Assembly: GCA_000472185.1 (NCBI GenBank)
Contig: AVDB01000007.1
Span: 124,001-188,000, forward strand
DNA length: 64,000 nucleotides
From: Rhodobacteraceae bacterium HIMB11
GTDB lineage: Bacteria; Pseudomonadota; Alphaproteobacteria; Rhodobacterales; Rhodobacteraceae
Direction: 5' to 3'
Positions 55,129 through 64,000 of the stretch are shown here, piece by piece. Position 1 is the stretch's first letter, and the number at the start of each line of letters is the position of its first letter. The notes beneath the pieces are model-generated. The model made no database searches and was not told the DNA's origin. It saw only the letters and a list, made by a program, of their open reading frames with translations. Position numbers and translations under genes: made by a program.

Positions 55129-57678
55129 TTGGTTCGATTCATCTTATCCTTTTTTGGCGCGATCTTTACGACCATCACACTTGGTCTGATCGCCGCGGCC
55201 CTCACCATTGGGGCCGTGTTCTGGATGTATGGCCGCGATTTGCCCTCACACGCGTCATTGGCACAGTATAAACCCCCAACGATCAGCCGCATTTATTCGA
55301 CCGAGGGGCGCATCATTGACGAATTCGCCAAGGAACGGCGTTTGTTCACACCAGCCGAGGAAATTCCTGTGATGATCAAACAGGCATTTATTTCGGCAGA
55401 GGATAAAAATTTCTATACCCATCCAGGTTATGACATCCGCGGGATCGCGGCGGCCTTTCGCGATGCAGCGGTGTCGCGTGGACGCAATGTGCGCGGGGCC
55501 TCGACCATCACCCAACAGGTGATGAAAAACTTTTTGCTGGATGGATCGCGCCGCGCCGAACGCAAGATCAAGGAAATCATCCTTGCGACCCGGATCGAGG
55601 AAACCTTGGATAAGGAACAAATCCTTGAACTTTATCTCAATGAAATTTTCTTGGGTCAGAACTCCTATGGTGTAACGGCCGCAGCACAAACCTATTTCAA
55701 CAAAACGCTGGGGCAACTGGCCCCGCATGAGGCCGCGTTTTTGGCATCCCTTCCCAAGGCGCCCTCTGATTTTCACCCTGTGCGCCGCAAGGATCGTTTG
55801 TTGCAGCGGCGAAATTACGTGCTGCGCGAGATGTGGCAAAACGGATATCTGCCCGAGGATCAGTATTTGGCCGAACGGGATATGCCCCTGTTGTCCGTGC
55901 AAAACGGGGATTTCGAAAGCTTTAAGGCATCGCTGCCCCCACGGGATTATTTTACCGATGAAATCCGCCGTCAGCTCAGCCGTGATTTTGGCGAGGACGA
56001 ATTTTTCAGTGGTGGCATGACCGTGCGTGCCACGATTGATCCCGAAATGCAGGATGTCGCCGCCGTGGCGTTGCAACGTGCCTTGGAAACCTATGATCGC
56101 GCCCAAGGGGTCTGGCGGGGAACTGGGCAGAAAATTGATACGGACCTGATTGGGGATGACGCGGCGCTGCGCGCGGCCCTTCGTGCAGTCAACGTGCCGC
56201 GCAACATTGATCTGGACGGAAAATGGTATCCTGCGGTGGTAACCTTAATCGGGAATTCCGCCGCCCGTATCGTGATTGAGGATGTTCCAGATGACGAGGA
56301 TGGACATTTCATTTTACGCGAGGACGTGAGATGGGCCAGCAAAAAGAAAGAGGACGGCACATTGGGACCAGAGGCCAAGGTCGCTGGCGATTTGCTCGAA
56401 CTGGGTGATGTCGTTTTGGTCCGTGAAATAAAAGACGCCGAGGGGACTTTCGAACGCTGGAGCCTGCGTCAAGTCAGTGAGGTGCAAGGCGCCTTTATGG
56501 CGATGGACGTCAACAGTGGACGAGTTCTGGCCATGCAGGGTGGCTTTGATTACTCAAACTCGGTTTATAACCGCGCCACGCAGGCCGAACGCCAACCGGG
56601 GTCCAGTTTCAAACCCTTCGTTTATGCCGCTGCCTTGGATAGTGGCTATTCGCCCGCCACCATCGTTGTGGATGCGCCGATTGAAATTGACACACCACAG
56701 GGATTGTGGCGCCCGAAAAACTCATCCAACAAATTCTATGGCCCCACACCCCTGCGCACGGGCATCGAACAATCTAGAAACCTGATGACCATTCGTTTGG
56801 CCCAAGAGGTCAGCATGGATGTAATCGCCGATTATGCCGAAGGGTTCGGGGTTTATAAGGATATGGGACGTTTTCTTGCCAATTCACTGGGGGCCGAGGA
56901 AACCACATTGTTCAAAATGGTGGCGGCCTATGCGATGTTTGCAAATGGCGGGGAACGGGTGGAACCGACGCTGGTGGACCGTATTCAGGATCGCTATGGC
57001 AAAACCGTCTATCGTCACGATCAGCGCGTTTGTTTGGAATGTGGGGATGATCAACTGGCGGCAGGGCGCAGTCCATTGATCATTTCAAACCGCGAACGGG
57101 TGATGGATGAAATCACCGCCTATCAGCTGACCTCGATGATGGAGGGGGTCGTGGACCGCGGTACTGCGGCGGCAACTGTGAATTTGGACGTGGCGGCCGC
57201 CGGTAAAACGGGCACCACGAATGAGGCGCGCGATGTCTGGTTCGTTGGCTTTACATCCAATATCGTTGCGGGCTGCTACATCGGATATGACCGCCCATCC
57301 CCCTTGGGCAAGGGGGCAGGGGGCGGATCAACCTGCGGACCTGTATTCAACGAATTCATGCAATCGGCCATTCAGAAATACGGCGGTGGTGAATTCCGCA
57401 TCCCAGATGGCGGCCAATTCATCAACATTGATCGCTTTTCAGGTGCACGCCTGTCAGAAGAGGCGGAGGGTGATCATGTTGTTGCCGAGTTTTTCCGTGA
57501 GGGCGAAGAACCCCTGTTTGGTGTGACATTTGATGGTGGTTTCGCCATGGGGTCGAATTTCGATCTGATCCAACCGGGCGAAGATGTGGTAAAACAGGTC
57601 ACAACATCCACAGGCGGCGTTGCCGTCGTGGGCCCCAAGGCTACGATCGGGACCCTGTCCTCGGGCGGACTTTACTAA
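55129..57678 (+). CDS. mrcA: Penicillin-binding protein 1A
   Basis: This bifunctional murein synthase has one N-terminal membrane span, a GT51 glycosyltransferase domain (EDKNFYTHPG, RGASTITQQ, EIFLGQNSYG), a PBP1A-type OB-like insert (about 300-440) and a transpeptidase domain with SSFK (GSSFKPFVYA), SRN and KTGTT. The TTG start with GAGGGG just upstream gives MVRFILSFFGAIF, the usual beginning; a longer frame starts at 55066. At 849 residues it is of normal PBP1A size. It is the last gene of a run with the amidase. Confidence 0.95.
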   Translation: MVRFILSFFGAIFTTITLGLIAAALTIGAVFWMYGRDLPSHASLAQYKPPTISRIYSTEGRIIDEFAKERRLFTPAEEIPVMIKQAFISAEDKNFYTHPGYDIRGIAAAFRDAAVSRGRNVRGASTITQQVMKNFLLDGSRRAERKIKEIILATRIEETLDKEQILELYLNEIFLGQNSYGVTAAAQTYFNKTLGQLAPHEAAFLASLPKAPSDFHPVRRKDRLLQRRNYVLREMWQNGYLPEDQYLAERDMPLLSVQNGDFESFKASLPPRDYFTDEIRRQLSRDFGEDEFFSGGMTVRATIDPEMQDVAAVALQRALETYDRAQGVWRGTGQKIDTDLIGDDAALRAALRAVNVPRNIDLDGKWYPAVVTLIGNSAARIVIEDVPDDEDGHFILREDVRWASKKKEDGTLGPEAKVAGDLLELGDVVLVREIKDAEGTFERWSLRQVSEVQGAFMAMDVNSGRVLAMQGGFDYSNSVYNRATQAERQPGSSFKPFVYAAALDSGYSPATIVVDAPIEIDTPQGLWRPKNSSNKFYGPTPLRTGIEQSRNLMTIRLAQEVSMDVIADYAEGFGVYKDMGRFLANSLGAEETTLFKMVAAYAMFANGGERVEPTLVDRIQDRYGKTVYRHDQRVCLECGDDQLAAGRSPLIISNRERVMDEITAYQLTSMMEGVVDRGTAAATVNLDVAAAGKTGTTNEARDVWFVGFTSNIVAGCYIGYDRPSPLGKGAGGGSTCGPVFNEFMQSAIQKYGGGEFRIPDGGQFINIDRFSGARLSEEAEGDHVVAEFFREGEEPLFGVTFDGGFAMGSNFDLIQPGEDVVKQVTTSTGGVAVVGPKATIGTLSSGGLY

Positions 57679-57776
57679 CGCAGTCATTTGACACCGATGC
57701 GCTGGTCATTCTGGCTTGTCAGCGCAGGGGCAGTTTTGTAAGACGCCAGAAAGATTTAAAACGGATACGAACCGAG

Positions 57777-58904
57777 ATGCGCGCAGACATTCAAAACATG
57801 GTCAACGAGATCAACAAATCGCTTGAGCTGTTGCGCCAGCGCATGGGGTGGGAAACAGTGAAACATCGGCTGGAGGAATTCAACGCCCGTGTCGAAGATC
57901 CCGATCTGTGGAACGACCCTGAAAATGCCCAAAAATTGATGCGCGAACGGCAATCCCTGATTGATGCGGTGGAGGGGCATGACAACATGCAAACCGAACT
58001 GAACGACAACATCGAATTGATCGAACTGGGTGAAATGGAAGACGACCAAGACGTCATCAAAGATGCCGAAGCCGTGATTGAAGCCTTGGTAAAAACCGCC
58101 GCCGCCAAAGAGCTTGAGGCGTTGTTGAACGGGGAAGCAGATGCAAATGACACCTTCCTTGAGGTGCATTCAGGCGCAGGTGGCACCGAAAGCTGTGACT
58201 GGGCCTCAATGCTGGCGCGGATGTATGTGCGCTGGGCCGAAAAAAGCGGTTATAGCGTTGAAATGCAATCTGAAACCCCAGGCGAAGAGGCGGGGATCAA
58301 ATCCGTCACCTATAAAATTTCGGGTCATAACGCCTATGGGTGGTTGAAATCAGAAAGTGGTGTGCATCGCTTGGTGCGTATTTCCCCCTTTGACAGCGCT
58401 GCAAAACGGCACACATCATTTTGTTCGGTCTGGGTTTATCCCGTTGTGGACGACAACATTGATATCGAGGTAAACCCCGCCGATATTCGCATCGATACCT
58501 ATCGCTCTTCTGGGGCGGGGGGACAGCACGTCAACACCACTGACTCTGCCGTGCGTATCACCCACCACCCAACTGGGATCGTGGTGACCAGTTCGGAAAA
58601 ATCCCAACATCAAAACCGCGATATCGCGATGAAGGCGTTGAAATCACGCCTGTATCAATTGGAATTGGACCGCCGCAATTCGGCCATCAACGAGGCCCAT
58701 GAAAACAAGGGCGACGCAGGCTGGGGCAACCAAATCCGATCCTATGTTTTGCACCCCTATCAAATGGTCAAAGACCTGCGCACAAATCACGAAACATCCG
58801 ACAGCAAGGGCGTTTTGGATGGCGATTTGGATGCCTTTATGGCGGCAACCTTGGCCATGGAAGTATCGGGAAAATCCCGCGCCGAGGCGACAGCCACCGA
58901 TTAA
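57777..58904 (+). CDS. prfB: Peptide chain release factor 2
   Basis: RF2 terminates translation at UGA and UAA. The 375-residue protein is complete in one frame, with the SPF anticodon-like tripeptide at 203-205 and the GGQ motif at 248-250. The programmed +1 frameshift (CTTTGAC near codon 25) found in many bacteria is absent, so this prfB lacks that autoregulation. It follows mrcA after 98 bases and is followed by the amidase gene after 23. Confidence 0.97.
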   Translation: MRADIQNMVNEINKSLELLRQRMGWETVKHRLEEFNARVEDPDLWNDPENAQKLMRERQSLIDAVEGHDNMQTELNDNIELIELGEMEDDQDVIKDAEAVIEALVKTAAAKELEALLNGEADANDTFLEVHSGAGGTESCDWASMLARMYVRWAEKSGYSVEMQSETPGEEAGIKSVTYKISGHNAYGWLKSESGVHRLVRISPFDSAAKRHTSFCSVWVYPVVDDNIDIEVNPADIRIDTYRSSGAGGQHVNTTDSAVRITHHPTGIVVTSSEKSQHQNRDIAMKALKSRLYQLELDRRNSAINEAHENKGDAGWGNQIRSYVLHPYQMVKDLRTNHETSDSKGVLDGDLDAFMAATLAMEVSGKSRAEATATD

Positions 58905-58927
58905 ACCCTAAATGCGGAGGGGTGAGG

Positions 58928-60280
58928 ATGACCACTGCAGTTGAAAAAATGCAATCTGCGCTGGACGCGATTGAACGGCATAACTCACGGGTGAACGCCG
59001 TCATCAGTTTGGCGGATCCTGATGATTTGATGAAACATGCCGAGGCCGCAGATCAGGTGCCCACGGAGCAACGCGGGCCGCTGCATGGGGAACCCATCGC
59101 GATTAAGGATTTGGCAAAAGCGGCGGGGTTTGAAGCCTCAATGGGATCACCAATTTTCAAAAACAACCTTGTGCAAACTGACGATATCATGGTGGCCCGT
59201 ATGCGTGCGGCGGGGGCAATCATCATTGGCAAAACAAATACCCCCGAATTCGGTTTGGGCAGTCACACGTTTAACCCTGTACATGGGGCCACGGGCAATG
59301 CCTATGACGCCACGCGTTCGGCAGGTGGATCATCGGGTGGGGCGGCGGTTGCGCTGGCCACGGGGATGATGCGCTACGCGGATGGGTCGGACATGATGGG
59401 CAGCCTGCGCAATCCTGCGGGATGGAACAACGTCTATGGCATGCGCCCCACATGGGGATTGGTGCCCTCAGAACCACTGGGCGATAGCTTCCTGCACCAA
59501 TTGGCAACCAATGGTCCCATGGCACGGTGTCCCAAGGATTTGGCAACACTGTTATCTGTGCAATCAGGCCAAGATGCCCGCCAACCCCACGGATTGCCCT
59601 CAGCGGATTTTGCCAAGGATATGGAGGTTCATGCGTTGAAGGGGGCGAAAATCGCATGGTTGGGTGATTGGGGATTACCCTTTGACGATGGGATCATGGA
59701 TATTTCCGAACGCGCGGTTGAGGATTTGCGCGCCTTGGGCGTGGATGTGACGGCGATCAATGCGCCCTTTTCAATGGATGCCCTGTGGGAATCTTGGATC
59801 ACACTACGCTCATGGATGGTGGCCAGTGGCGTAGGCGTTTTTTACGACGATCCAGAAAAGCGTGATTTGTTAAAACCCGCCGCCATTTGGGAAATCGAAC
59901 GTGGATTTGCCATGACTGCACGCGAGGTGCATCAGCAATCTGTGGTGCGATCCATGTGGTTTAAAAAGGCAGCACAGCTGTTTGAAACATATGACGCGCT
60001 TCTGATGCCTTCTGCGCAAGTGTGGCCGTTTCCCGTCGATTGGGTGCATCCCACTGAAATTGCGGGCGTGCAAATGGATACCTATCACCGTTGGATGCAG
60101 GTTGTGATCCCTGCGGGGCTGATTGGCTTGCCTGTTGTAAACCTGCCTATTGGGTTTGGTGCGGCGGGATTGTCAGCCGGCCTGCAAGTGATCGGTGGTC
60201 GTGGGCAGGACGCCAAACTATTGGGTATGGCCAATGATTGGTACCATGGCACACCGTGGAAAGATCATGCACCCGCTTAG
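58928..60280 (+). CDS. Amidase signature family hydrolase
   Basis: The 450-residue protein keeps the Ser-cisSer-Lys triad frame: K60 in IAIKDLAKAAG, SAGGSSGGAA at 131-140 and a nucleophile Ser in MMGSLRNP. The last motif is usually DTGGSIR; here it is SDMMGSLR, which changes the neighbouring residues. It probably hydrolyses an amide of unknown identity; it is not a GatA, since gatB/C are absent and the C-terminal portion differs. The ATG with GGAGGGGTGAGG upstream is chosen over a GTG two codons earlier. Confidence 0.88.
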   Translation: MTTAVEKMQSALDAIERHNSRVNAVISLADPDDLMKHAEAADQVPTEQRGPLHGEPIAIKDLAKAAGFEASMGSPIFKNNLVQTDDIMVARMRAAGAIIIGKTNTPEFGLGSHTFNPVHGATGNAYDATRSAGGSSGGAAVALATGMMRYADGSDMMGSLRNPAGWNNVYGMRPTWGLVPSEPLGDSFLHQLATNGPMARCPKDLATLLSVQSGQDARQPHGLPSADFAKDMEVHALKGAKIAWLGDWGLPFDDGIMDISERAVEDLRALGVDVTAINAPFSMDALWESWITLRSWMVASGVGVFYDDPEKRDLLKPAAIWEIERGFAMTAREVHQQSVVRSMWFKKAAQLFETYDALLMPSAQVWPFPVDWVHPTEIAGVQMDTYHRWMQVVIPAGLIGLPVVNLPIGFGAAGLSAGLQVIGGRGQDAKLLGMANDWYHGTPWKDHAPA

Positions 60281-60350
60281 CGTGCGAAATATAGCTTGAT
60301 TTTATCTCTCCTTCGGTTGAGCCTCGTTCAAAACGGGGGAGAGAGAGATT

Positions 60351-61130
60351 ATGGGTGATACGCTGCCGCACGGCGCGCCAGAATTTCGTCAAACATCACT
60401 GGATATGCTGCGACTTGCCTGTCGTCGTGCCGCCTCTGATATGCGGCGTGCGCCTTCGTTTGGACTATTTTTTGCGGGCTTTTATGTCCTGTTGGGATGG
60501 ATATTGGTGCGCATCTCGCTTGAAACGGGGCAAAGCTAATTTTTGGTTTTTGCCGTGGGCGGATTTCCCATTATCGCCCCCTTTGCCGCAGTGGGATTAT
60601 ATGAGGTGTCGCGCAGGTTGGCGGCGGATGAACCCCAATCTTGGCGCAACATTTTGGGCGTGATTTTGCATCAACACACCCGACAGCTTCCCTCGCTTTC
60701 GGCGGTGATTATTGTGATATTGTTGTTTTGGTTTTTCTTGGGGCACATGATTTTTGCGCTGTTTCTTGGGCTTTCCACCATGACCAATATTTCCAGTAGC
60801 TTGGAAGTGTACCTGAGCATTAATGGGTTTATGATGTTGGCCATTGGCAGCACGGTTGGTGCACTATTTGATTTGGTGGTCTATATGAACACGCTGTTTT
60901 CGGTGTCAATGTTGGTAGCGCGTGAAGTGGATTTTGTCACCGCGATGATCGCCTCGTTTCAGACGGTGCAAAACAATTTCTTTAACCTGATGATCTGGGC
61001 CTTGATCATTGCGGGGTTCACATTTTTATCCATGTTACCGTGGTTTTTAGGGCTGTTTCTGACCCTGCCTTTGTTTGGGCATGCGGCATGGCATCTCTAT
61101 GAATTGGCCACACAAGACGGGCAAATATGA
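60351..61130 (+). pseudogene. DUF2189 membrane protein with an in-frame stop
   Basis: The frame starts MGDTLPHGAPEFRQTSLDML after a GGGAGAGAGAG site. It reaches a TAA at 60537-60539, then continues in the same frame to LATQDGQI and stop without further breaks. The whole (259 codons) matches a DUF2189-type protein with about six membrane helices. The stop falls at ETGQS-stop-FLVFAVGGFP, where a Tyr codon would restore the protein by one base change. A re-start at the TTG at 60543 could make the C-terminal part. Sequencing error, nonsense mutation and readthrough are all open. Confidence 0.8.
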
Positions 61131-61196
61131 ACACCACCATTGCGCAAGCCGTCCTGCGCGGCTATCTGGGGGCAACCGATAAAGACGGAGGATGAT

Positions 61197-62129
61197 TTGG
61201 CACGCGCATTCGTTTGTCCCGGACAAGGGGCACAAAGCATTGGCATGGGCAAGGATTTGGCAGAGGCCTATCCCGCCGCAATGGATATTTTCAATGAGGT
61301 GGATGAGGCGCTTGGCGAAACGCTAAGCGATCTGATTTGGGCAGGGGACATTGAAACCCTGACGCTGACGCAAAACGCACAACCAGCGTTGATGGCCACA
61401 TCAATGGCCGCTTTCCGAGCGCTTGAGGCCGAGGGGATTGGCATTGCGGATGCGGCGATGGTCGCGGGGCATTCATTGGGCGAATATTCGGCGTTGGCCA
61501 TGGCGGGTGCGATTTCGGTTGCGGATACTGCGCGCCTGTTGCGTTTGCGCGGTGAGGCGATGCAAGCGGCCGTGCCCGTGGGTGTTGGCGCGATGGCAGC
61601 GTTGCTAGGTTTGGATTTTGAGGCGGTGCAATCTGTTGCAGCAGAGGCCGCAGCAGGCGAAGTCTGTCAGGCGGCAAATGACAATGACCCGGGGCAAGTG
61701 GTCGTGTCAGGTCACAAGGCAGCCGTGGAACGTACGGTTGAATTGGCCAAGGAACGCGGCGCAAAACGCGCTGTGTTACTGCCCGTCTCGGCACCCTTCC
61801 ATTGCGAATTGATGGCCCCTGCCGCTGATAAGATGAAAGAAGCACTGGCCGAGGTGAACATTTTGGCACCCGCCGTACCCGTGGTGTCCAATGTTCGCGC
61901 CGCAGGGGTCAGTGATCCTGACGAAATCCGCGAATTATTGGTGCAGCAGGTCACAGGATCCGTGCGCTGGCGTGAATCTGTGATGTGGATGGCCAGCCAA
62001 GGCGTGGATCAGATTTGGGAAATTGGGGCTGGTAAGGCGCTAAGCGGCATGGTGCGCCGCATTGATCGCGCCATTGACTGCAAAGCCATTGGAACAGCAG
62101 CAGATGCCGCCGCAGCGGCACAAGCATAA
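61197..62129 (+). CDS. fabD: Malonyl-CoA:ACP transacylase
   Basis: FabD loads malonyl groups on ACP for fatty acid synthesis. From the TTG start (GGAGG six bases upstream; MARAFVCPGQGAQSIGMG) the product has 310 residues. The nucleophile is Ser93 in GHSLGEYSAL, and the catalytic His is His202 in SAPFHCELM. GSVRWRES and the GAGKALSG end are also conserved. fabG starts ten bases after its stop, so the two form an operon. Confidence 0.96.
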   Translation: MARAFVCPGQGAQSIGMGKDLAEAYPAAMDIFNEVDEALGETLSDLIWAGDIETLTLTQNAQPALMATSMAAFRALEAEGIGIADAAMVAGHSLGEYSALAMAGAISVADTARLLRLRGEAMQAAVPVGVGAMAALLGLDFEAVQSVAAEAAAGEVCQAANDNDPGQVVVSGHKAAVERTVELAKERGAKRAVLLPVSAPFHCELMAPAADKMKEALAEVNILAPAVPVVSNVRAAGVSDPDEIRELLVQQVTGSVRWRESVMWMASQGVDQIWEIGAGKALSGMVRRIDRAIDCKAIGTAADAAAAAQA

Positions 62130-62139
62130 GGAAAAAATG

Positions 62140-62877
62140 ATGTTTAATTTAACAGGTAAAAACGCACTGATCACCGGTGCATCAGGTGGCATTGGTGGCG
62201 CGATTGCAAAATCCCTACACGCCGCGGGCGCAACTGTTGCGATCAGCGGAACACGCCGTGATCCATTGGAAGCATTGGCAAATGAATTGGGCGAACGCTG
62301 TCAGATTTTGACATGTAACCTATCGGATGCCGAGGCTGTCGAGGCGCTTCCAAAACAAGCGATCGAGGCGATGGGCAGCGTTGATATTTTAGTCAATAAC
62401 GCAGGCATCACCAAGGATAACCTGTTCATGCGCATGTCGGATGACGAATGGAATTCGGTTTTGGATGTAAACCTAACGGCCACCATGCGTTTGTGCCGTG
62501 GCGTGTTGCGCGGCATGATGAAGGCGCGTTGGGGCCGTATCGTGAATATCTCATCCGTTGTAGGTGCGACTGGTAATCCGGGGCAGGGCAACTATGCGGC
62601 GTCCAAGGCGGGCATGGTTGGTATGTCCAAATCATTGGCCTATGAGGTGGCAAGCCGTGGGATCACAGTGAACGCAGTGGCCCCTGGTTTCATCACAACC
62701 GCGATGACCGACAAACTGAATGACGATCAGAAAAGCGGTATTTTGCAACAGGTGCCTGCGGGCCGGATGGGCGAGGCAGATGAAATCGCCGCTGCGGTTC
62801 TATACCTTGCCAGCGCTGAGGCAGGCTATGTCACGGGCACAACACTACACGTGAATGGCGGCATGGCGATGATCTAA
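62140..62877 (+). CDS. fabG: 3-oxoacyl-ACP reductase
   Basis: FabG is the NADPH-dependent ketoacyl reductase of type II fatty acid synthesis. The 245-residue SDR has TGASGGIGG (cofactor loop), NNAGITKDNL, Ser in NISSVVG and YAASKAG (Tyr and Lys), and ends VNGGMAMI. Of two adjacent ATG codons the second has the better spacing to AAGGA. It is coupled to fabD, and a strong terminator follows directly. acpP, usually next, is not present in the following 1.1 kb. Confidence 0.97.
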   Translation: MFNLTGKNALITGASGGIGGAIAKSLHAAGATVAISGTRRDPLEALANELGERCQILTCNLSDAEAVEALPKQAIEAMGSVDILVNNAGITKDNLFMRMSDDEWNSVLDVNLTATMRLCRGVLRGMMKARWGRIVNISSVVGATGNPGQGNYAASKAGMVGMSKSLAYEVASRGITVNAVAPGFITTAMTDKLNDDQKSGILQQVPAGRMGEADEIAAAVLYLASAEAGYVTGTTLHVNGGMAMI

Positions 62878-62904
62878 CGTCGTAATATTTTTACGATCAT
62901 CAAT

Positions 62905-62933
62905 CGGGCGGTGTTCATGCACCGCCCGTTTTT
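62905..62933 (+). terminator. Rho-independent terminator of fabD-fabG
   Basis: A perfect 9-bp stem (CGGGCGGTG with CACCGCCCG), a 6-base loop TTCATG and five T lie 27 bases after the fabG stop. Confidence 0.95.
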
Positions 62934-62950
62934 GTTTTGAATATTGTGCT

Positions 62951-63025
62951 AAGCCGACCGAGGGTGGCGACGAAGACGCCGCCCGTGGGGGCGGTCGGCG
63001 TCTTCCAATCTGGCGATTGGCTGGG
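62951..63025 (+). repeat. Dispersed two-hairpin repeat (family I), copy B
   Basis: This matches 23338-23414 in reverse orientation. Arms GCCGACCG (62953-62960) and CGGTCGGC (62992-62999) pair, and CCAATC/GATTGG (63005-63020) forms a second stem. It lies between the fab terminator and the dehydratase gene. Confidence 0.8.
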
Positions 63026-63073
63026 AAAGAATAGCGAATGTTTCCTCATGGGATGATTATAATCATCCAAACG

Positions 63074-63994
63074 TCACTTCAACGCATCCCGATACTTCAT
63101 TAATGTCTCAATCGGGGTTGTTGATCCCCCACAGGCGATCATCAGCACATTCTCAAAACCGCTTAGGTCAATTTTACCCGCATAAATCGCGGCCAAGGCG
63201 GCACCACAGGCGGGTTCTACCAAAATGCGGTGATCGCTTAGGAATGAAAAACAGGCATCAACCGCCTCATTATCCGACACAAGCACGCTGCGGATGTCGT
63301 GGGTTTGTGAAATGTCATAGGCCTGCTGACACACTTGTTTTGCGCCAAGGGATGTGGCCACACCACTGACGGCATCCAGGGTCACAGGCCCCCCCGCATT
63401 CAGTGCCGCGTGATAAGAGGCCATGCCATGGGTTTCCAGTGCAAAGATAGGTGTTGTCGACAATCCATTGCGGATCAAACCATGATGAACTCCGGCCAAC
63501 AATCCACCCCCACCCACCGACAGGATAACCGCATCGGGGCGAAGTCCATCTGCCACAACCTCGTCAATCATGCTTGCGTGTCCCTTCCACAATAGGGGAT
63601 CGTCAAAGGGATGGAAAAAGGCATCTGTTTCTGTGCGTTTTGAATGGGCCAATGCGTTTGCCTCAACCCAACTGGTGCCATGAATGATCACATCGGCCTT
63701 TTCCTGTTTTAACAGGTCAATCGCGCGTTGTGGCGTGGTTTCGGGGACCACCACCAAAACGGGCAGGCCAATGGTACGCCCCGCATAGGCCACGGCCAGT
63801 CCCGCATTCCCACCAGAGGAGGAAATAAACCGCTTTGCCCCCTGCGCGGCATAGTGCTGCGCCGCATATCCAATCCCCCGCATTTTAAAGGACCCAGAGG
63901 GTTGCAGGGCATCCATTTTTGCAAAAACTCGTGTTCCGCAAATGTTTGAGAGCGGCAGGCTTTCGATCAATGGGGTATGGAGGCTAAATGACAC
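63074..63994 (-). CDS. Serine/threonine dehydratase-like PLP enzyme
   Basis: The 306-residue protein is a fold-type II PLP enzyme: PLP lysine in PSGSFKMRG (about residue 37), SSSGGNAGLAVAYAG for the phosphate-side helix and GGGGLLAG for the PLP-phosphate loop. A Cys in EPACGAAL and a Ser-containing end (IACGGSTTP) match the L-serine/L-threonine dehydratase group. It should deaminate serine or threonine to the 2-oxo acid. The first ATG is used; the upstream region lies outside the window. Confidence 0.88.
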   Translation of the reverse strand: MSFSLHTPLIESLPLSNICGTRVFAKMDALQPSGSFKMRGIGYAAQHYAAQGAKRFISSSGGNAGLAVAYAGRTIGLPVLVVVPETTPQRAIDLLKQEKADVIIHGTSWVEANALAHSKRTETDAFFHPFDDPLLWKGHASMIDEVVADGLRPDAVILSVGGGGLLAGVHHGLIRNGLSTTPIFALETHGMASYHAALNAGGPVTLDAVSGVATSLGAKQVCQQAYDISQTHDIRSVLVSDNEAVDACFSFLSDHRILVEPACGAALAAIYAGKIDLSGFENVLMIACGGSTTPIETLMKYRDALK

Positions 63995-64000
63995 GTGATT

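Overview
The window looks like a chromosomal segment of a marine alphaproteobacterium of the Rhodobacteraceae (Roseobacter group). The evidence is a DMSP lyase DddP with all known metal ligands, a Shemin-pathway 5-aminolevulinate synthase (HemA), an F-ATPase zeta-type inhibitor (DUF1476), a fused RimB-RimK reading frame, a glnB-glnA operon and many short roseobacter-type membrane genes. No genus is assigned.

Layout. Positions 1-5.4 kb are core genes: dddP, a DUF3445 haem-demethylase-like protein, a secreted protein and glnB-glnA. A tRNA-Leu(UAG) at 5422-5506 is followed by a low-density, AT-richer accessory region to about 19.19 kb, read here as a decayed genomic island. It holds a frameshifted tyrosine integrase, a 119-bp inverted repeat that carries the tRNA 3' end, a DUF218 protein, a secreted ClpP-like/peptidoglycan-binding protein, a lipoprotein, a second integrase remnant, many tiny genes (several below 60 codons), orphan terminators, a VOC-MFS gene pair bracketed by duplicated 65-bp terminator modules, and a broken IS3 element. 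A 12-bp copy of the tRNA 3' end at 19175-19186 is the candidate right attachment site.

From 19.3 kb core genes resume: a quaternary-amine ABC importer with a DMT permease, then the fused wreck of a GlxA-type regulator and a carnitine dehydrogenase. Next come a TPR-sulfotransferase, an AKR/SDR/MFS group, trigger factor, RimK with a broken RimB half, tgt, a frameshifted Hint protein, a DUF1624 protein, tRNA-Val, MaoC, the ATPase zeta subunit and lon. Two identical tRNA-Asp genes flank a broken DUF418 gene. Then follow dgkA, ispG, a RodZ-like protein, hemA, an M20 peptidase, an Xre regulator with a membrane partner, a haloacetate-dehalogenase-like hydrolase, a DsbA-like protein, an M48 peptidase, an aminotransferase, a murein amidase, PBP1A, prfB, an amidase, a DUF2189 gene with an in-frame stop, fabD-fabG and a serine/threonine dehydratase-like gene.

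How the parts fit. DddP, the betaine-type importer, the carnitine remnants and the DUF3445 protein all point to handling of methylated osmolytes. The amidase-PBP1A pair and RodZ serve the cell wall. Two dispersed hairpin repeats (23338/62951 and 42418/49646) sit between core genes, with paired arms that hold up or covary between copies. At least six genes carry frameshifts or in-frame stops, so either the genome is decaying or the assembly has residual errors.
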